DNA of 64,000 nucleotides, taken from assembly GCA_026984035.1 (NCBI GenBank), contig JALSSW010000040.1, positions 1 to 64,000 of the forward strand, written 5' to 3'. The DNA comes from Planctomycetota bacterium. GTDB lineage: Bacteria > Planctomycetota > UBA1135 > GCA-002748355. Positions within the stretch are counted from its first letter, which is position 1, and each line of letters opens with the position of its first letter. The notes under the pieces were generated by a model. It made no database searches. It saw only the letters and a list, made by a program, of their open reading frames with translations, and had not been told where the DNA came from. This document shows, piece after piece, positions 16,374 through 28,560 of the stretch. The position numbers were made by a program, and so were the translations under genes.

Positions 16374-18242
16374 TTAATAGATCTTTCGATGGCCCTCTTT
16401 TTGGTATTTTTTAAGTTTTGCGAAAAGAGTCGAATAGGCGATTCCGAGGATCTCAGCAGCCCGGAGCTTGTTGCCTCCCACGGATGCCAGGACTTTAAGG
16501 ATATGGTCCCGTTCTACCTCATCGAGAGAGCGTGCGAGGGCCGGGGAGGATTCGGAAGAATCAGGTTTCCCACCAAGATGGAAGGGAAGGTGTTTTGGAT
16601 AAATTTGGTGTCCTCTCGAGAGGACCACAGCTGTCGTCAAAACTTCCCTCAACTCTGTTACATTTCTGGGCCAATGGTAGGAGCAGATCCGTTCCAATGC
16701 CCTTGGGGAAAGAACTGGGGGCTCACGGCCCGAATTCTTGGAGAACTCTTGGAGAAAATGGCTGGTTAGAAGGTCTGTATCCTCTCTCCGCTCTCGGAGG
16801 GGGGGGATTTCAAGGGGATTCATTAAAAGGGACTGTTTGAATTCCGGGATAAGTTCATTGCCCGAGAGGAGTTCTTTTAGGGTCCTTGTGGAGGATGCCA
16901 TGAGTCGGACCTTGAGGGGGGTGCTCCCCTGGGGCCCTTCTATGAGGCTTGTTTCAAGGCGGTCTAAAAGGTCTCGCTGGATTTTTTTTGAGAGCTGATG
17001 CACCGAACGGATGAACAGTGTTCCTCGATGGGCGGCACAGAGTTTTCCAGCTTTGAGAATCCCCTTCTTGATGCTTCCAAAAATCTCGCTCCTCAATCGG
17101 GACTCCGTGGCGAGCACTCCGGAGGAAGGAGTGGCTTCTGCATCAATCACGACAAAAGGAGAAGGAACGTGGGAGGAACTTTTTTTGTTTTCGAGAAAAT
17201 GAATGTGCCGAGCAAGAGCTGTCTTTCCTGTGCCGGTTTCTCCCAGAATGAGAATGGGGTGGGTGTGGAATACAAGCTTTTCAGCAAGTTGGATTAACTT
17301 TTTCCAAGCTTTCGATCTCCCAAGGAAAGGGGGGAGAGTTCTTTTTTGCAAGCGAAGTTCAATGTTTTCCTGTTGAAGTCGATCGATCAAATCAAGAGTC
17401 TCGAGTCTTGATGAGAGGATTTTTGCCAGGCTTGCAGCTAACTCAAGATCCCGGTTGCTGCAGGCTTTTTGGGTGTCCCGCTCCAAGTAAATGAGCCCTG
17501 AGAGTCCTTCCCTGGTGATGAGTGGAGCGACAAAAAATCCCGATGGTTTTCCTCCTTTTTGCTCGAAGACCTTTGTCATTTTATTTTCTTTGGAAGTGTC
17601 GAGGATGCAGAAAGGAGCTTTCAGTTTTCGGAGAGTCTGGACCAGGGATCGCGAAATCCGAATCGTTGTTTCTTCATCTTTTCCACTGAGGGTTGCAAGG
17701 ACTTGGAGCTGGTTTTTTGAGTTGATCTTGGTGATCACACCCTTATTGCAGGGGAGCCATCTCTCAATGAGTTCTAATGTTAGGAGGGATGCGTCTTCTT
17801 GGGATTGAACAGGGAGAAGGGCGTCGGACAGATGGTTGATCAGGAGGAGGGTCTCATCCTTTTGGTCGGTGGGAGTCTCATCCAAGATCAGGGTTTCTCG
17901 GCTGTCAGGATCCTCGGAACTCTTGACAATGCGAACTCGAACCTTAGGGGTGGATTCGATCAAGATATTGGTTTCGCCCACGAGGAGGACATCCCCAACT
18001 TGGACTTGAGTGGGTCCCTTGAGGGGGACATTGTTCAAGAGGGTGGGGTTTTTCGGACTCATGTCCTCCACCACAAGCTTCCCGTTGTCTTGAAGAGTGA
18101 GAAGGCAGTGTTCTCTACTGGCTCTTGGGTCGGAGATGTGAATATCACAGTTGGGATGGCGACCGAGCAGCCAACGTTTCCCCTGAAGGCTCAGGGGCTG
18201 TGTTGTTTCATTGCCTTCGATTCTTAGGAGGAATTGGGTCAT
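16374..18242 (-). CDS. FHA - GAF-like - degenerate AAA (sigma54-activator type) - Fis HTH regulator
   Basis: A 622-residue regulator. Residues 1-97 form an FHA domain (LLGRHPNCDIHISDPRASREH), which binds phosphothreonine. Residues about 135-280 look like a GAF domain. Residues 305-540 resemble the sigma-54 activator AAA module with intact Walker A (GETGTGKTALARHIH, 334-348) and PLRERREDTDLL. However, the GAFTGA loop expected near 391-397 is absent (SIKKGILKAG), and Walker B reads GTLFIRSV instead of GTLFLDEI, losing both acidic residues. A Fis-type helix-turn-helix ends the protein (NKLRAAEILGIAYSTLFAKLKKY). It probably binds DNA and a phosphoprotein, but ATP hydrolysis and sigma-54 remodelling look lost. 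It heads the run with the cysteine desulfurase (15 bp gap), thiI and mutS. Confidence 0.85.
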   Translation of the reverse strand: MTQFLLRIEGNETTQPLSLQGKRWLLGRHPNCDIHISDPRASREHCLLTLQDNGKLVVEDMSPKNPTLLNNVPLKGPTQVQVGDVLLVGETNILIESTPKVRVRIVKSSEDPDSRETLILDETPTDQKDETLLLINHLSDALLPVQSQEDASLLTLELIERWLPCNKGVITKINSKNQLQVLATLSGKDEETTIRISRSLVQTLRKLKAPFCILDTSKENKMTKVFEQKGGKPSGFFVAPLITREGLSGLIYLERDTQKACSNRDLELAASLAKILSSRLETLDLIDRLQQENIELRLQKRTLPPFLGRSKAWKKLIQLAEKLVFHTHPILILGETGTGKTALARHIHFLENKKSSSHVPSPFVVIDAEATPSSGVLATESRLRSEIFGSIKKGILKAGKLCAAHRGTLFIRSVHQLSKKIQRDLLDRLETSLIEGPQGSTPLKVRLMASSTRTLKELLSGNELIPEFKQSLLMNPLEIPPLRERREDTDLLTSHFLQEFSKNSGREPPVLSPRALERICSYHWPRNVTELREVLTTAVVLSRGHQIYPKHLPFHLGGKPDSSESSPALARSLDEVERDHILKVLASVGGNKLRAAEILGIAYSTLFAKLKKYQKEGHRKIY

Positions 18243-18389
18243 GGGGGATTCTTTATTCTTTTACTCAATAGCAGTATATCCGGGAATCCGACCCAAGATT
18301 CAAGTTGTTTCATGGAGAAGTTCACTTGACATGGTCTCAAGAGCCCCAGGGGTTAATGCGAGTTTGGGAAATGGACGATAAAAGGAGGG

Positions 18390-19253
18390 ATGCTAGGGCT
18401 TCTTGTATGGTTGGCCGTTGCCGGCGTTGCTGGCTTGATTGTGGGGAAATCTCTCCGCAGGGGTCCGGTTGCGGATATGCCGAGGGAAGCGCAGGATTTT
18501 TATCTGGCCTTCCAGAGAAGTCTGGAAGATCGGTACCAGGATCTACAGGTTCTGGGGCCGACCCAAGAGGGGTTTGGAGCGGTTCTCCAAGTCGGGCACC
18601 AGGAGTTTGCTGTTCCACTGGGTGAGCTTTTCCTTCGAGAGCGAGCCTTCCCGGGAAGTCTCAACGAAAACGTTGATCGGATGTGCCAAGAACTCAATGA
18701 GCACTTGGCGTCTATTGAAAGTGAACCTTTCGATTTGGCCATGACCCGAATCTTGCCGCAGATCCGAACAGGAGACTGGGTCCGAGAAAACTCTCCCTCC
18801 ATGGGGCCGGGAAAGCTGGCGACTCTTCCTCTCTTCGAAGACCTAATTCTATGTTTTGTGCTGGATGATGCCCAAAGCATTGTGTTCGTTACCGAAGGGC
18901 ACCTAAAATTCTGGGGAATCGATTTGGTTTCCTTGGAAAACTTGGCAACAAAGAACCTTGAAGACAAGGCCGGGATTCCGACCGATTCTCTCATGGAAAA
19001 GGCGGCGGGCGAAGTTGTTCATCTTCAAGGCGATCCTTATGACGCGACCCGGCTCCTTCTCGCCATGCAAAAAACGGATCTGGCGAGTGTTCAAAGTCTT
19101 GCCATTGGGCTTCCGGACCGCGACTCGGTGCTTTTAGGGCCCAAGAGCGAAATCGGAACTCTCATGGAGCGGGTGGAAGAAGACTATCAACAGGGCAAAC
19201 ATCCTGTTTCCCCTCGAGTGTATGAGGTTCGATCTACTTTTGATCCCTCTTGA
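18390..19253 (+). CDS. Hypothetical membrane-anchored protein, resembles DUF1444
   Basis: A 287-residue protein with one N-terminal membrane helix (residues 2-20, LGLLVWLAVAGVAGLIVG) and a cytosolic-type remainder. Segments such as FDLAMTRILPQIRTGDWV, LPLFEDLILCFVLDDAQSIVFVT and LENLATKNLEDKAG recall the DUF1444 (YtpQ-like) family, whose function is unknown. AAGGAGGG is almost in contact with the ATG (one base between), closer than usual, so a slightly later start is possible. It is transcribed away from the FHA regulator and overlaps the convergent gene by 20 bp. The family assignment is from memory of sequence pattern and should be treated as tentative. Confidence 0.7.
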   Translation: MLGLLVWLAVAGVAGLIVGKSLRRGPVADMPREAQDFYLAFQRSLEDRYQDLQVLGPTQEGFGAVLQVGHQEFAVPLGELFLRERAFPGSLNENVDRMCQELNEHLASIESEPFDLAMTRILPQIRTGDWVRENSPSMGPGKLATLPLFEDLILCFVLDDAQSIVFVTEGHLKFWGIDLVSLENLATKNLEDKAGIPTDSLMEKAAGEVVHLQGDPYDATRLLLAMQKTDLASVQSLAIGLPDRDSVLLGPKSEIGTLMERVEEDYQQGKHPVSPRVYEVRSTFDPS

Positions 19254-19755
19254 GGTTTTGAAGGCCTTCCTTCTTGGCGGGGATGATCATCTTTGCGGGA
19301 ATGAACCGTGTTCCAGATTTCAGGCAGAAACGGTTCATCGTAAAAAGAGGGGCCCATCCCTCGCTGAATCCTCGAACTTGATAGCAACCCTCGTGAAGCT
19401 TGGCTGCAAACTGTCCCTTACTTGCATTTAGGACTCGGATTTCAAGAGGGGAGGGGGGAAGGGATGTAAGGACCAGGTGTTTGGCGGGGGATTTGGCGGG
19501 GAGCTTTGAAACAAAAGGAAGGGTTTGTTTTGGGGTTTTGTTCGAGGGTGCAAGTTTACCTTCGATTGCAGGAGGGGGAGTCAATGGAGACAGGTGATGG
19601 ATTTTCGCTTGGATCTCCCGAGGGATAAGGATCTTTGGGGCAGAAGGGACCGTCGGTTTTGTTGGGCCCTTCAACGTGGAAAGGAAGACGAATCCAGAGA
19701 CGACTAAACCGCTGGCTGCGATCAGAGTCAGGAAGAGTCCCAGGAGAAAACGCAT
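19234..19755 (-). CDS. Hypothetical membrane-anchored protein with Pro/Lys-rich linker
   Basis: A 173-residue protein with a hydrophobic N-terminal segment (LLGLFLTLIAASGLVVSGFVFL, residues 4-25), a proline- and lysine-rich stretch to about residue 100, and a C-terminal small domain (LEIRVLNASKGQFAAKLHEG) ending with MNRFCLKSGTRFIPAKM. The last part could be a small PEGA-like beta domain, but this is not certain. It ends 42 bp upstream of nothing else on its strand except the large secreted gene, which precedes it by 42 bp, so the two may share a transcript. Function unknown. Confidence 0.6.
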   Translation of the reverse strand: MRFLLGLFLTLIAASGLVVSGFVFLSTLKGPTKPTVPSAPKILIPREIQAKIHHLSPLTPPPAIEGKLAPSNKTPKQTLPFVSKLPAKSPAKHLVLTSLPPSPLEIRVLNASKGQFAAKLHEGCYQVRGFSEGWAPLFTMNRFCLKSGTRFIPAKMIIPAKKEGLQNLKRDQK

Positions 19756-19797
19756 GCTTGAAGTGTATCCCCTGATCAGTGAATTGCCCCGGAGAAC

Positions 19798-22700
19798 CTA
19801 CTTGCTTTTTTTAGATGTGGTGGGTTTTTTGTTTTTTGTCTTTTTTGGTTTGCTTCCTTTGGCTTTCTGCTTTTTCTGTTTTTTGCGAACTACCCGCAGG
19901 GTTGTGGGGGAAGCAATGGGACCTGAGGCGACAAAGATCTCCCCTTGTTTGCTGAGGATTCCTCCTCCCTGAATGAAGTATCGGTAGGAACCTGCTGGGA
20001 GGTTTTTTAAGCGGATCTTGCCCCTGCGAATACGCGATTGATGAAATGAGGGGAGTTTGCGCCAAGCCTTTGGGGCTTTGTCCATGGCCTCAACTGCCAG
20101 GGCAAGGAGGATTCGACCCCCACCCACGGGCTTGTTGGTTTTTTGATCCAATAGGTTGAGGGCGAGGGATCCTGTTACGATGTTGAGGTTGAGAGGAAGT
20201 GTTTGCCCTTCGAAGAGAGTGACCTCTTGCTTTGCGATGGCTGCTTGATCCCTTCCTCGGGTTGGGGTGACCATAAGATCATACAATCCGGGAGGGATGT
20301 CTTCGATAATGAAGTTTCCTTGGGCGTTGACCCTTGCTTGGAGAGAGGAGGAAATGCGTCGTAAAATGCGCTTGATCATTCCAGGTTGGGTTGGGTTGGA
20401 CGGCTGAGGCTGTTTCTTCTTTTTGAGGATCACAAAGAGACCTTTGCCTGGTTTGCCGTTCCAAAGGATATTGCCTTTGATGCGCCCGAGGCTTGTTGCG
20501 GCGGCGTCAAGGTTGAATCGGATTTTGGCTCCATCTCGAAGGATTAGGTCAGGATGGGCTTTGTTCCCTCCTGAGACAGTTTCAGCAAGGGCACGGAATA
20601 TCCCACCTCTCCCGCGGCGCCCACCATAGGCCAACAGCCGGACAAAATACCGCCCGGGAGGGAGAGCGCGGGCTTCGAAAGAACCTGTTTCCGGATCAAA
20701 GGGGACCATCTTTCTGTAGCCCTCCAATGATGCAAACATGACGTTTCCTCTTGTACCTTTTTCCAGGTTGAGGACTTTTCCGAGAACTGTTGCCCCTGGG
20801 CTGAGTTCGATGTTCAGGTTTTTCCTGTCTTTGCCTGGAAGGATTCGGATGGAGTCAAGCATAGCTTGGGCGTGATTGGGGGCCGATGCACGAACCCGAA
20901 AACTTCCGGGGAGTTGAGCATGAAAACGGAATGCACCCGAACTGTCGGTTGTTACGGAGTCCAGTCTTGTTCCTGGAGATGGAGGCCTAAACACTTGAGC
21001 CAGGGGGTCGTTGGGAGGAGACCCTTCTTCGAGGGGAGGTAAAAACAACTCGAGCCTTGCTCCTCCAATGGGAGTTCCGGTGATCTTATCCAAGACCTTT
21101 CCAGATATGGTGTGTCCAGGTTTTAAAGAGATGTTGAGAGTTACAGGATGGCTCCCTTTCCGAAGGACAACCGGGCCGGCTGAGATCTTGGAATAACCTG
21201 GTGCCGAGGCAAAGACCAGATAGGTCCCCGGTTGAAGGCCGTCTTGGGTGTAGGAACCTTTTTTATGAGGAGTCGGATCGGGGGTACTGCCGGGCACTTG
21301 CCCCGAAGGGCCAAAACGTTGTTTTAATCTCTCGCGTTCCCTGGCCTTTCGGCTTTCTGCTTGGCTGATTCGTGCATTGCGATTTGCTTGTCGAACTTGG
21401 TTTTGCCTTTGCCTTGCAGCTTTCTTCGCGAGTTCTTTTGCGCTAGGGGAGGGCTTCCTTTTTTTTCTCTTTGGACCTGTTTGGCTTTTTGTTTTCCTCG
21501 GGGTGACCCGACGGGAATTGCTACGATTTCCTCGGCGATTGTTATTTGAATTCCACCCCCGGTTCTGTTGTTGGGGTTGCCAATTCACATTGCCCATTCG
21601 ACGGGTTTTTACGGCGAAATTTTGAATCGGACGACCCGTTTCCGCGTCTACGACTCTTCCTTGCAGGACGAGTTTTCGAAAAAGAACAAAATCCAACCTT
21701 GGAGTTTGTAAAGCCTGGATATTGGGCTTTTCCTCTGTGATGAAATCTTTGTGAATGACCCGAACTCTCAAACCTGTTTTTGGAAGTCCGGTGGCCTCAT
21801 AATGCCCTTTGCCATCGGTTTTGACTCTCTTCCGGAATCGCATTCGATTTCGGAATCTCTCCATCATCTTACGAATTTGATTGCGGTTTCCTCTGCTTCG
21901 ATTCCTTGACTCTCGAAAGAATGAACGCATGTCCTGTCCCATGGCATAGGAGAAGTCGACGGTGGCTCCTGCAACAGGTTTACCCCTGCGATCCAAGATG
22001 GTTCCTGCTAAATCAGCACCCACCTCCAAAGTGATTTTGCCTGCATTGATCCTTTCCTGATCCTTGATCTTGAGCCTTTTGCTCCGGGCAGGGATGTGTC
22101 TGTCCGTTTTTGCTTCCAGTTGAAAGTTTCCTTTGGGCAGATTGGTAATCTTGAAGAAGCCGTTCGTGTCGCTCCTCACGGGGAGGATGAGCTGCTTTAG
22201 AATTCCATTTTGATCCCAGCGTCGGGATTGCGGTTCATAGTGGATGATGGCTCCCGGGATGGCCGCCCCCTTGTCACTGACGATTTGGCCTTGGGCTGAT
22301 CCGCCTTTTTGTAAGGGAATGTCGCCAAAATCCAGTTTGAGGTTTTTATCAGTCCAGTTTTTTGATGCTAATTTGGGAGCGAAGTCCGAGTGTCGAATGG
22401 CAAGAGTCGCGGAGCCTGCTGGAAAGGTCTTCCCGCTGAAATGGAATTTACCTTCAGCATCTGTCTTGATGCTTTTGCCCAGAAGGCTCGGACGGAAAGA
22501 TCCCCAACGTCCTCTCCCTCTTCTCCTCCCCCCTCGTCCAAATCCAAAATTCCAAGTTTGCCTCACAAGGATCCCCACCTCTGCTCCAGGGACGGGTTTG
22601 CCTGAGTCATCAACAACTCTCCCCATTGCTTCGAGGATGGTCTGTTGGGTTTGGGGGGGAGCGCCTTCGACGATCTCCCGCTCGGAGACCTCGGGGTTTT

Positions 22701-22911
22701 CTGGACTCTCGCTTTCCCCCTCGTTTTGGGAAAGGCTGTCGATATCCAAAAAGGCCCCTGAGTCTTCCAACTCAGGGGTTTCTGGGAGAGCAAGGCTCGA
22801 ATCATCGAAAAAGGAAATGCGTCCTCCTAATCCGAACCATTGAGGAAAGATCCCCACAGCAAGGAGCCCTAGGCCAAGGATGAGAAGAAAGGATTTCAGC
22901 ACATTTTTCAT
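19798..22911 (-). CDS. Large secreted protein with repeated carboxypeptidase-regulatory-like domains
   Basis: A 1037-residue protein with an N-terminal signal or anchor (LKSFLLILGLGLLAVGIFP). It contains at least six Ig-like carboxypeptidase-regulatory modules, recognisable as x-G-K/R-P-V/I-P-G-A plus F-x-L/I-x-x-L-P-x-G: MGRVVDDSGKPVPGAEVGIL, GQIVSDKGAAIPGAIIHY, GTILDRRGKPVAGATVDF, GRVVDAETGRPIQNFAVK, GKVLDKITGTPIGGARLEL. Residues about 450-545 are an Arg/Lys/Asn/Gln-rich low-complexity stretch, and the C-terminus is also lysine-rich (KKTKNKKPTTSKKSK). TTGGAG stands before the ATG. No catalytic domain is seen. A periplasmic or surface structural role is plausible; the basic stretches might bind nucleic acid or acidic polymer, which is only inference. 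Confidence 0.8.
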   Translation of the reverse strand: MKNVLKSFLLILGLGLLAVGIFPQWFGLGGRISFFDDSSLALPETPELEDSGAFLDIDSLSQNEGESESPENPEVSEREIVEGAPPQTQQTILEAMGRVVDDSGKPVPGAEVGILVRQTWNFGFGRGGRRRGRGRWGSFRPSLLGKSIKTDAEGKFHFSGKTFPAGSATLAIRHSDFAPKLASKNWTDKNLKLDFGDIPLQKGGSAQGQIVSDKGAAIPGAIIHYEPQSRRWDQNGILKQLILPVRSDTNGFFKITNLPKGNFQLEAKTDRHIPARSKRLKIKDQERINAGKITLEVGADLAGTILDRRGKPVAGATVDFSYAMGQDMRSFFRESRNRSRGNRNQIRKMMERFRNRMRFRKRVKTDGKGHYEATGLPKTGLRVRVIHKDFITEEKPNIQALQTPRLDFVLFRKLVLQGRVVDAETGRPIQNFAVKTRRMGNVNWQPQQQNRGWNSNNNRRGNRSNSRRVTPRKTKSQTGPKRKKRKPSPSAKELAKKAARQRQNQVRQANRNARISQAESRKARERERLKQRFGPSGQVPGSTPDPTPHKKGSYTQDGLQPGTYLVFASAPGYSKISAGPVVLRKGSHPVTLNISLKPGHTISGKVLDKITGTPIGGARLELFLPPLEEGSPPNDPLAQVFRPPSPGTRLDSVTTDSSGAFRFHAQLPGSFRVRASAPNHAQAMLDSIRILPGKDRKNLNIELSPGATVLGKVLNLEKGTRGNVMFASLEGYRKMVPFDPETGSFEARALPPGRYFVRLLAYGGRRGRGGIFRALAETVSGGNKAHPDLILRDGAKIRFNLDAAATSLGRIKGNILWNGKPGKGLFVILKKKKQPQPSNPTQPGMIKRILRRISSSLQARVNAQGNFIIEDIPPGLYDLMVTPTRGRDQAAIAKQEVTLFEGQTLPLNLNIVTGSLALNLLDQKTNKPVGGGRILLALAVEAMDKAPKAWRKLPSFHQSRIRRGKIRLKNLPAGSYRYFIQGGGILSKQGEIFVASGPIASPTTLRVVRKKQKKQKAKGSKPKKTKNKKPTTSKKSK

Positions 22912-23068
22912 GAATACTCCAAGCGAGGTCGCTCTTTACTTACGCCCCTTTCTCGAGGATGGAGAGTGGAATCGTAACGAATCTGTTGAGTCTCTTTGAA
23001 GGACTTCGAGCTTTTGTGAAAAAGACCAAGGCTTTGCCTTATCCAAGTCCTATGAATAGGGTTTCCTT

Positions 23069-23863
23069 ATGACTTCCCTGGAAACAATCTTGGAACGCTG
23101 CCGGGCCTTTCTCGGAGAAAAAGGCTTCAATCTTTGGGGGGTAGCCAAGGCATCACATTTTGATGCAAGCCAATGCCGGGAGGGAAGAGTCTCTCCCAAT
23201 CTCGGAGAGATGGGCCCACCCAAGTCCATTGTGATCATAGGTTCTGGAGGGAGGGGGCTTTGGAACACCTTGTTTGATGGGGAGGGGCTGGATTCTCCAA
23301 GGGCAAAGGAAAAACACCCGATCGATCAATGGTCCCGTAGGTGGATCGAAGAAGCAGCAAAGATGTTTAGGGAAGGGGGTGTTTCCGTCTGCACCCTCTA
23401 TCCTTTTGGGAAATCTCCCGTGGATTTTTTAGGCCTGGCGGAGGAGGCCGGCCTCGGAATTGTTTCTCCGGTTGTCCCCTTTTTGCTCCATCCGGAGTTT
23501 GGTCCTTGGGTGAGTCTGCGGGGGGCTTTAGTTCTCTCCGTATCTTTAGAGGCGACGGGACCCTTGGAGGATTTCGAACCCTGTACTGGATGTTCCTGTC
23601 CCTGCTTGCAAGTATGTCCGGTTGATACCTATGTCCCTCATGCAATGCCCAATTTAACTGCTTGCGCGATCCACCGTGATGCTGGTGGCTGTCTAGGGGG
23701 TTGCGAGGTCCGCCGAGCATGCCCTCTTGGGAAAGAACATCGCTATGGCCCTGAAGAAGAAGCCTTCCGGCACTCTTTTTCCCTGAAGACTTTGAGACGA
23801 TGGTTTGGGCTTGGCCCCTGGAAATTCCTTCCCCAGGAGATCCGGAGGCGGTGGCTTCGTTGA
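23069..23863 (+). CDS. Short QueG-like iron-sulfur protein
   Basis: A 264-residue protein with the N-terminal layout of epoxyqueuosine-reductase relatives (GFNLWGVAKASHFD; IVIIGSGGRGLWNTL) and a C-terminal cysteine region, CTGCSCPCLQVCPVDTY followed by CAIHRDAGGCLGGCEVRRACP, able to hold two 4Fe-4S clusters. It lacks the C-terminal HEAT repeats and the usual cobalamin-binding spacing of true QueG, and a full-length QueG is encoded at 34447-35580, so it is unlikely to be the queuosine enzyme. Related short proteins are annotated as ferredoxin-like with unknown electron partners. It overlaps the start region of the transporter gene downstream, suggesting translational coupling. Confidence 0.75.
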   Translation: MTSLETILERCRAFLGEKGFNLWGVAKASHFDASQCREGRVSPNLGEMGPPKSIVIIGSGGRGLWNTLFDGEGLDSPRAKEKHPIDQWSRRWIEEAAKMFREGGVSVCTLYPFGKSPVDFLGLAEEAGLGIVSPVVPFLLHPEFGPWVSLRGALVLSVSLEATGPLEDFEPCTGCSCPCLQVCPVDTYVPHAMPNLTACAIHRDAGGCLGGCEVRRACPLGKEHRYGPEEEAFRHSFSLKTLRRWFGLGPWKFLPQEIRRRWLR

Positions 23864-25145
23864 CCCCTAGTCGTCAGGGGAAGAGGACAAAATGGGGGCT
23901 CCGGGCCTGGCTTTTCTTCGATTTTGCAAATTCGGCTTTTCCCACAATCATCATTACTGCCCTTTATGTCCTCTACTTTAAGAAAATCTTGGTTGTGGGG
24001 GATCCAGCAGCAGCGGGAACGCCCTCAAGTCGCGCAGCCATTTCCGGTTTGGGGGATTGGTATTGGGGGTTGGCGAACTCCTTAGGAGCCTTCCTTGTTT
24101 TTTTCTTGGCCCCGGCTCTGGGATTTATGGGTGACTCTGGAGGACGCAAAGCTCGGTTTTTACGGAGATCTTCTTTCCTTTGTATTGGAGCGACCGTCGG
24201 CTTGGGCCTTCTTGGGCCTGGAGATTTAGGTTGGGGCATCCTTCTTTTGGTTTTAGCGATTCTGGGTTTTGAGCTTGCTGCAATGTTCTATAATGCCTTT
24301 CTTCCCGAGTTTGCAAGCTCCCGTTCTATGGCGAGTCTAAGTGGTCTAGCCTGGGGTTTAGGTTATGTAGGGGGCCTTCTTTCCCTCTTGGTCTGCATTC
24401 CTTTTCTTGGGGACATCCAGGATCTTCGTTACACAGCTTTCTTGGTCGCTGCTTGGTTTTTTCTCTTTGGGCTCCCAACCTTTTTGTTCGTTAAGGATCG
24501 TGACAAGAGTTCTCCAAAGTTGAGCCTTGTCGATTCTTATCAAAAGTTGGGAGAAAGTCTCAGGAAGCTTTCTTCATTGGGGGACCTTCCTCGCTTTCTA
24601 ATTGCTTTTTTCTTCTATAACAACGGTCTTTTGACGGTCATTGTTTTCGCTGTGGCTTTCACGAACCAAAGTCTGGGGTTTTCTGCCAAGGAGAGCTTGT
24701 TCTTGGTGCTTTTTCTGAACCTCTTGGCAGCACCCGGGGCCATCTTCTTGGGCAGGGTGGCCTCAAAATGGGGAGAGAAGCGGACCATCTCCTGGACTCT
24801 CATGGCTTGGATGGTCGTGGTCCTCCTTTCCTTTCTTCTTACCAGGAGGGACTGGGTGTCTCCTGAGTTCGCTCGTAAGGCATTTTGGCTTGTGGCTGGC
24901 CTGGCTGCCCTTTGCATTGGGGCCACCCAAGCGACGAGTCGAGCCTTTGTTGGGCTTTTAGCTCCAAGAGGACAGGAGGGAGAATACTATGGCTATATGG
25001 CTCTTTCTGGTAAGGCCTCAGGTGTCCTTGGGCCCTTGTTTTTCGGAATGGTATCCCGAGCAACCGGAGACCAGGGCTTGGCAATCTTGTCGATTGGAGT
25101 TTTTTTTCTTCTCGGACTTTCTTTTCTAAGGGGGGTTGGGAAGGT

Positions 25146-25167
<22 letters not shown>
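23860..25167 (+). CDS. UMF1/Atg22-type MFS transporter
   Basis: A membrane protein with about 12 predicted helices of the UMF1 (Atg22-like) branch of the major facilitator superfamily. The start of the conserved region, WLFFDFANSAFPTIIITALY, matches the family W-x-x-Y-D-x-A-N-S-A-F signature, and the A-loop FMGDSGGRKARFL is present between helices 2 and 3. Substrates in bacteria are not established. Two starts are possible: ATG at 23800 gives 455 residues but overlaps the upstream gene by 64 bases; TTG at 23860, overlapping the stop TGA of that gene and preceded by GGAGG about 11 bases upstream, gives 435 residues. I favour TTG on spacing. The 3' end overlaps ppdK tail-to-tail by 22 bp. Confidence 0.85.
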
Positions 25168-27821
<2,654 letters not shown>

Positions 27822-28560
27822 GTTTCATGGCTCCCAGGAGGTTTCTCACTCTCCAAGTCCAGCCAAGCCGAAGGAAGGCAATATCCTGAGGCTTAAGGTC
27901 TTCCAACTCTTCGTCGTCAAGGACGGCAACAATACGACCCGCTTTGGAGTCGGGAACCGCCCATATCTTCGTCGGTTCCTGGACGTATTCACCTGAAACT
28001 GATATCTCTTCTGTCTCCCCGGGTTCTTCTGCGGGGATCCTCCTACCCACTTCCCAGAACCCGTAACGGGCGACTTCAATTCGGAATTTTTGGCCAAAAG
28101 ATTCGAGGAGGAAAATCTGCGCTCCCCCTTTTCCGGGTTGAACCGATTGGATCTTTGCTTCTCCTGCACCTTGGATCCACGGAGACTCCTTTTTGATCCG
28201 CTGCCAAGCAATCTCGAAAGCAAGGCCATTCAGTCGATTCCTGGTTTTAAAATCTTCTCCAAAAGACTCATAAATGGTTTTAGTGTCCCCTGATTTGATC
28301 GCAGCCAAAAAGGTCTTCAGGCATTCTTCAGGGGTGTCGTAGGAAATCCTGGTGAGCTGCTGCTCAGGTGCACAGCCGAGGGCATAGTAAAGGCTGCAGC
28401 AGCTTTGAAGCCCTCCGAGTCCCGCGAGAGAAAGAAAAAAACCAAGAAATCTCCTTTTATTCATAAGCTGGAGGCTAGCGGATCTTTGGGGAGATTTCCC
28501 GGGGCAAAGCTGGGTAAATTGGCGCAGGAGGTGGTGGGTTTGGGGGAGTATACTAGGGCA

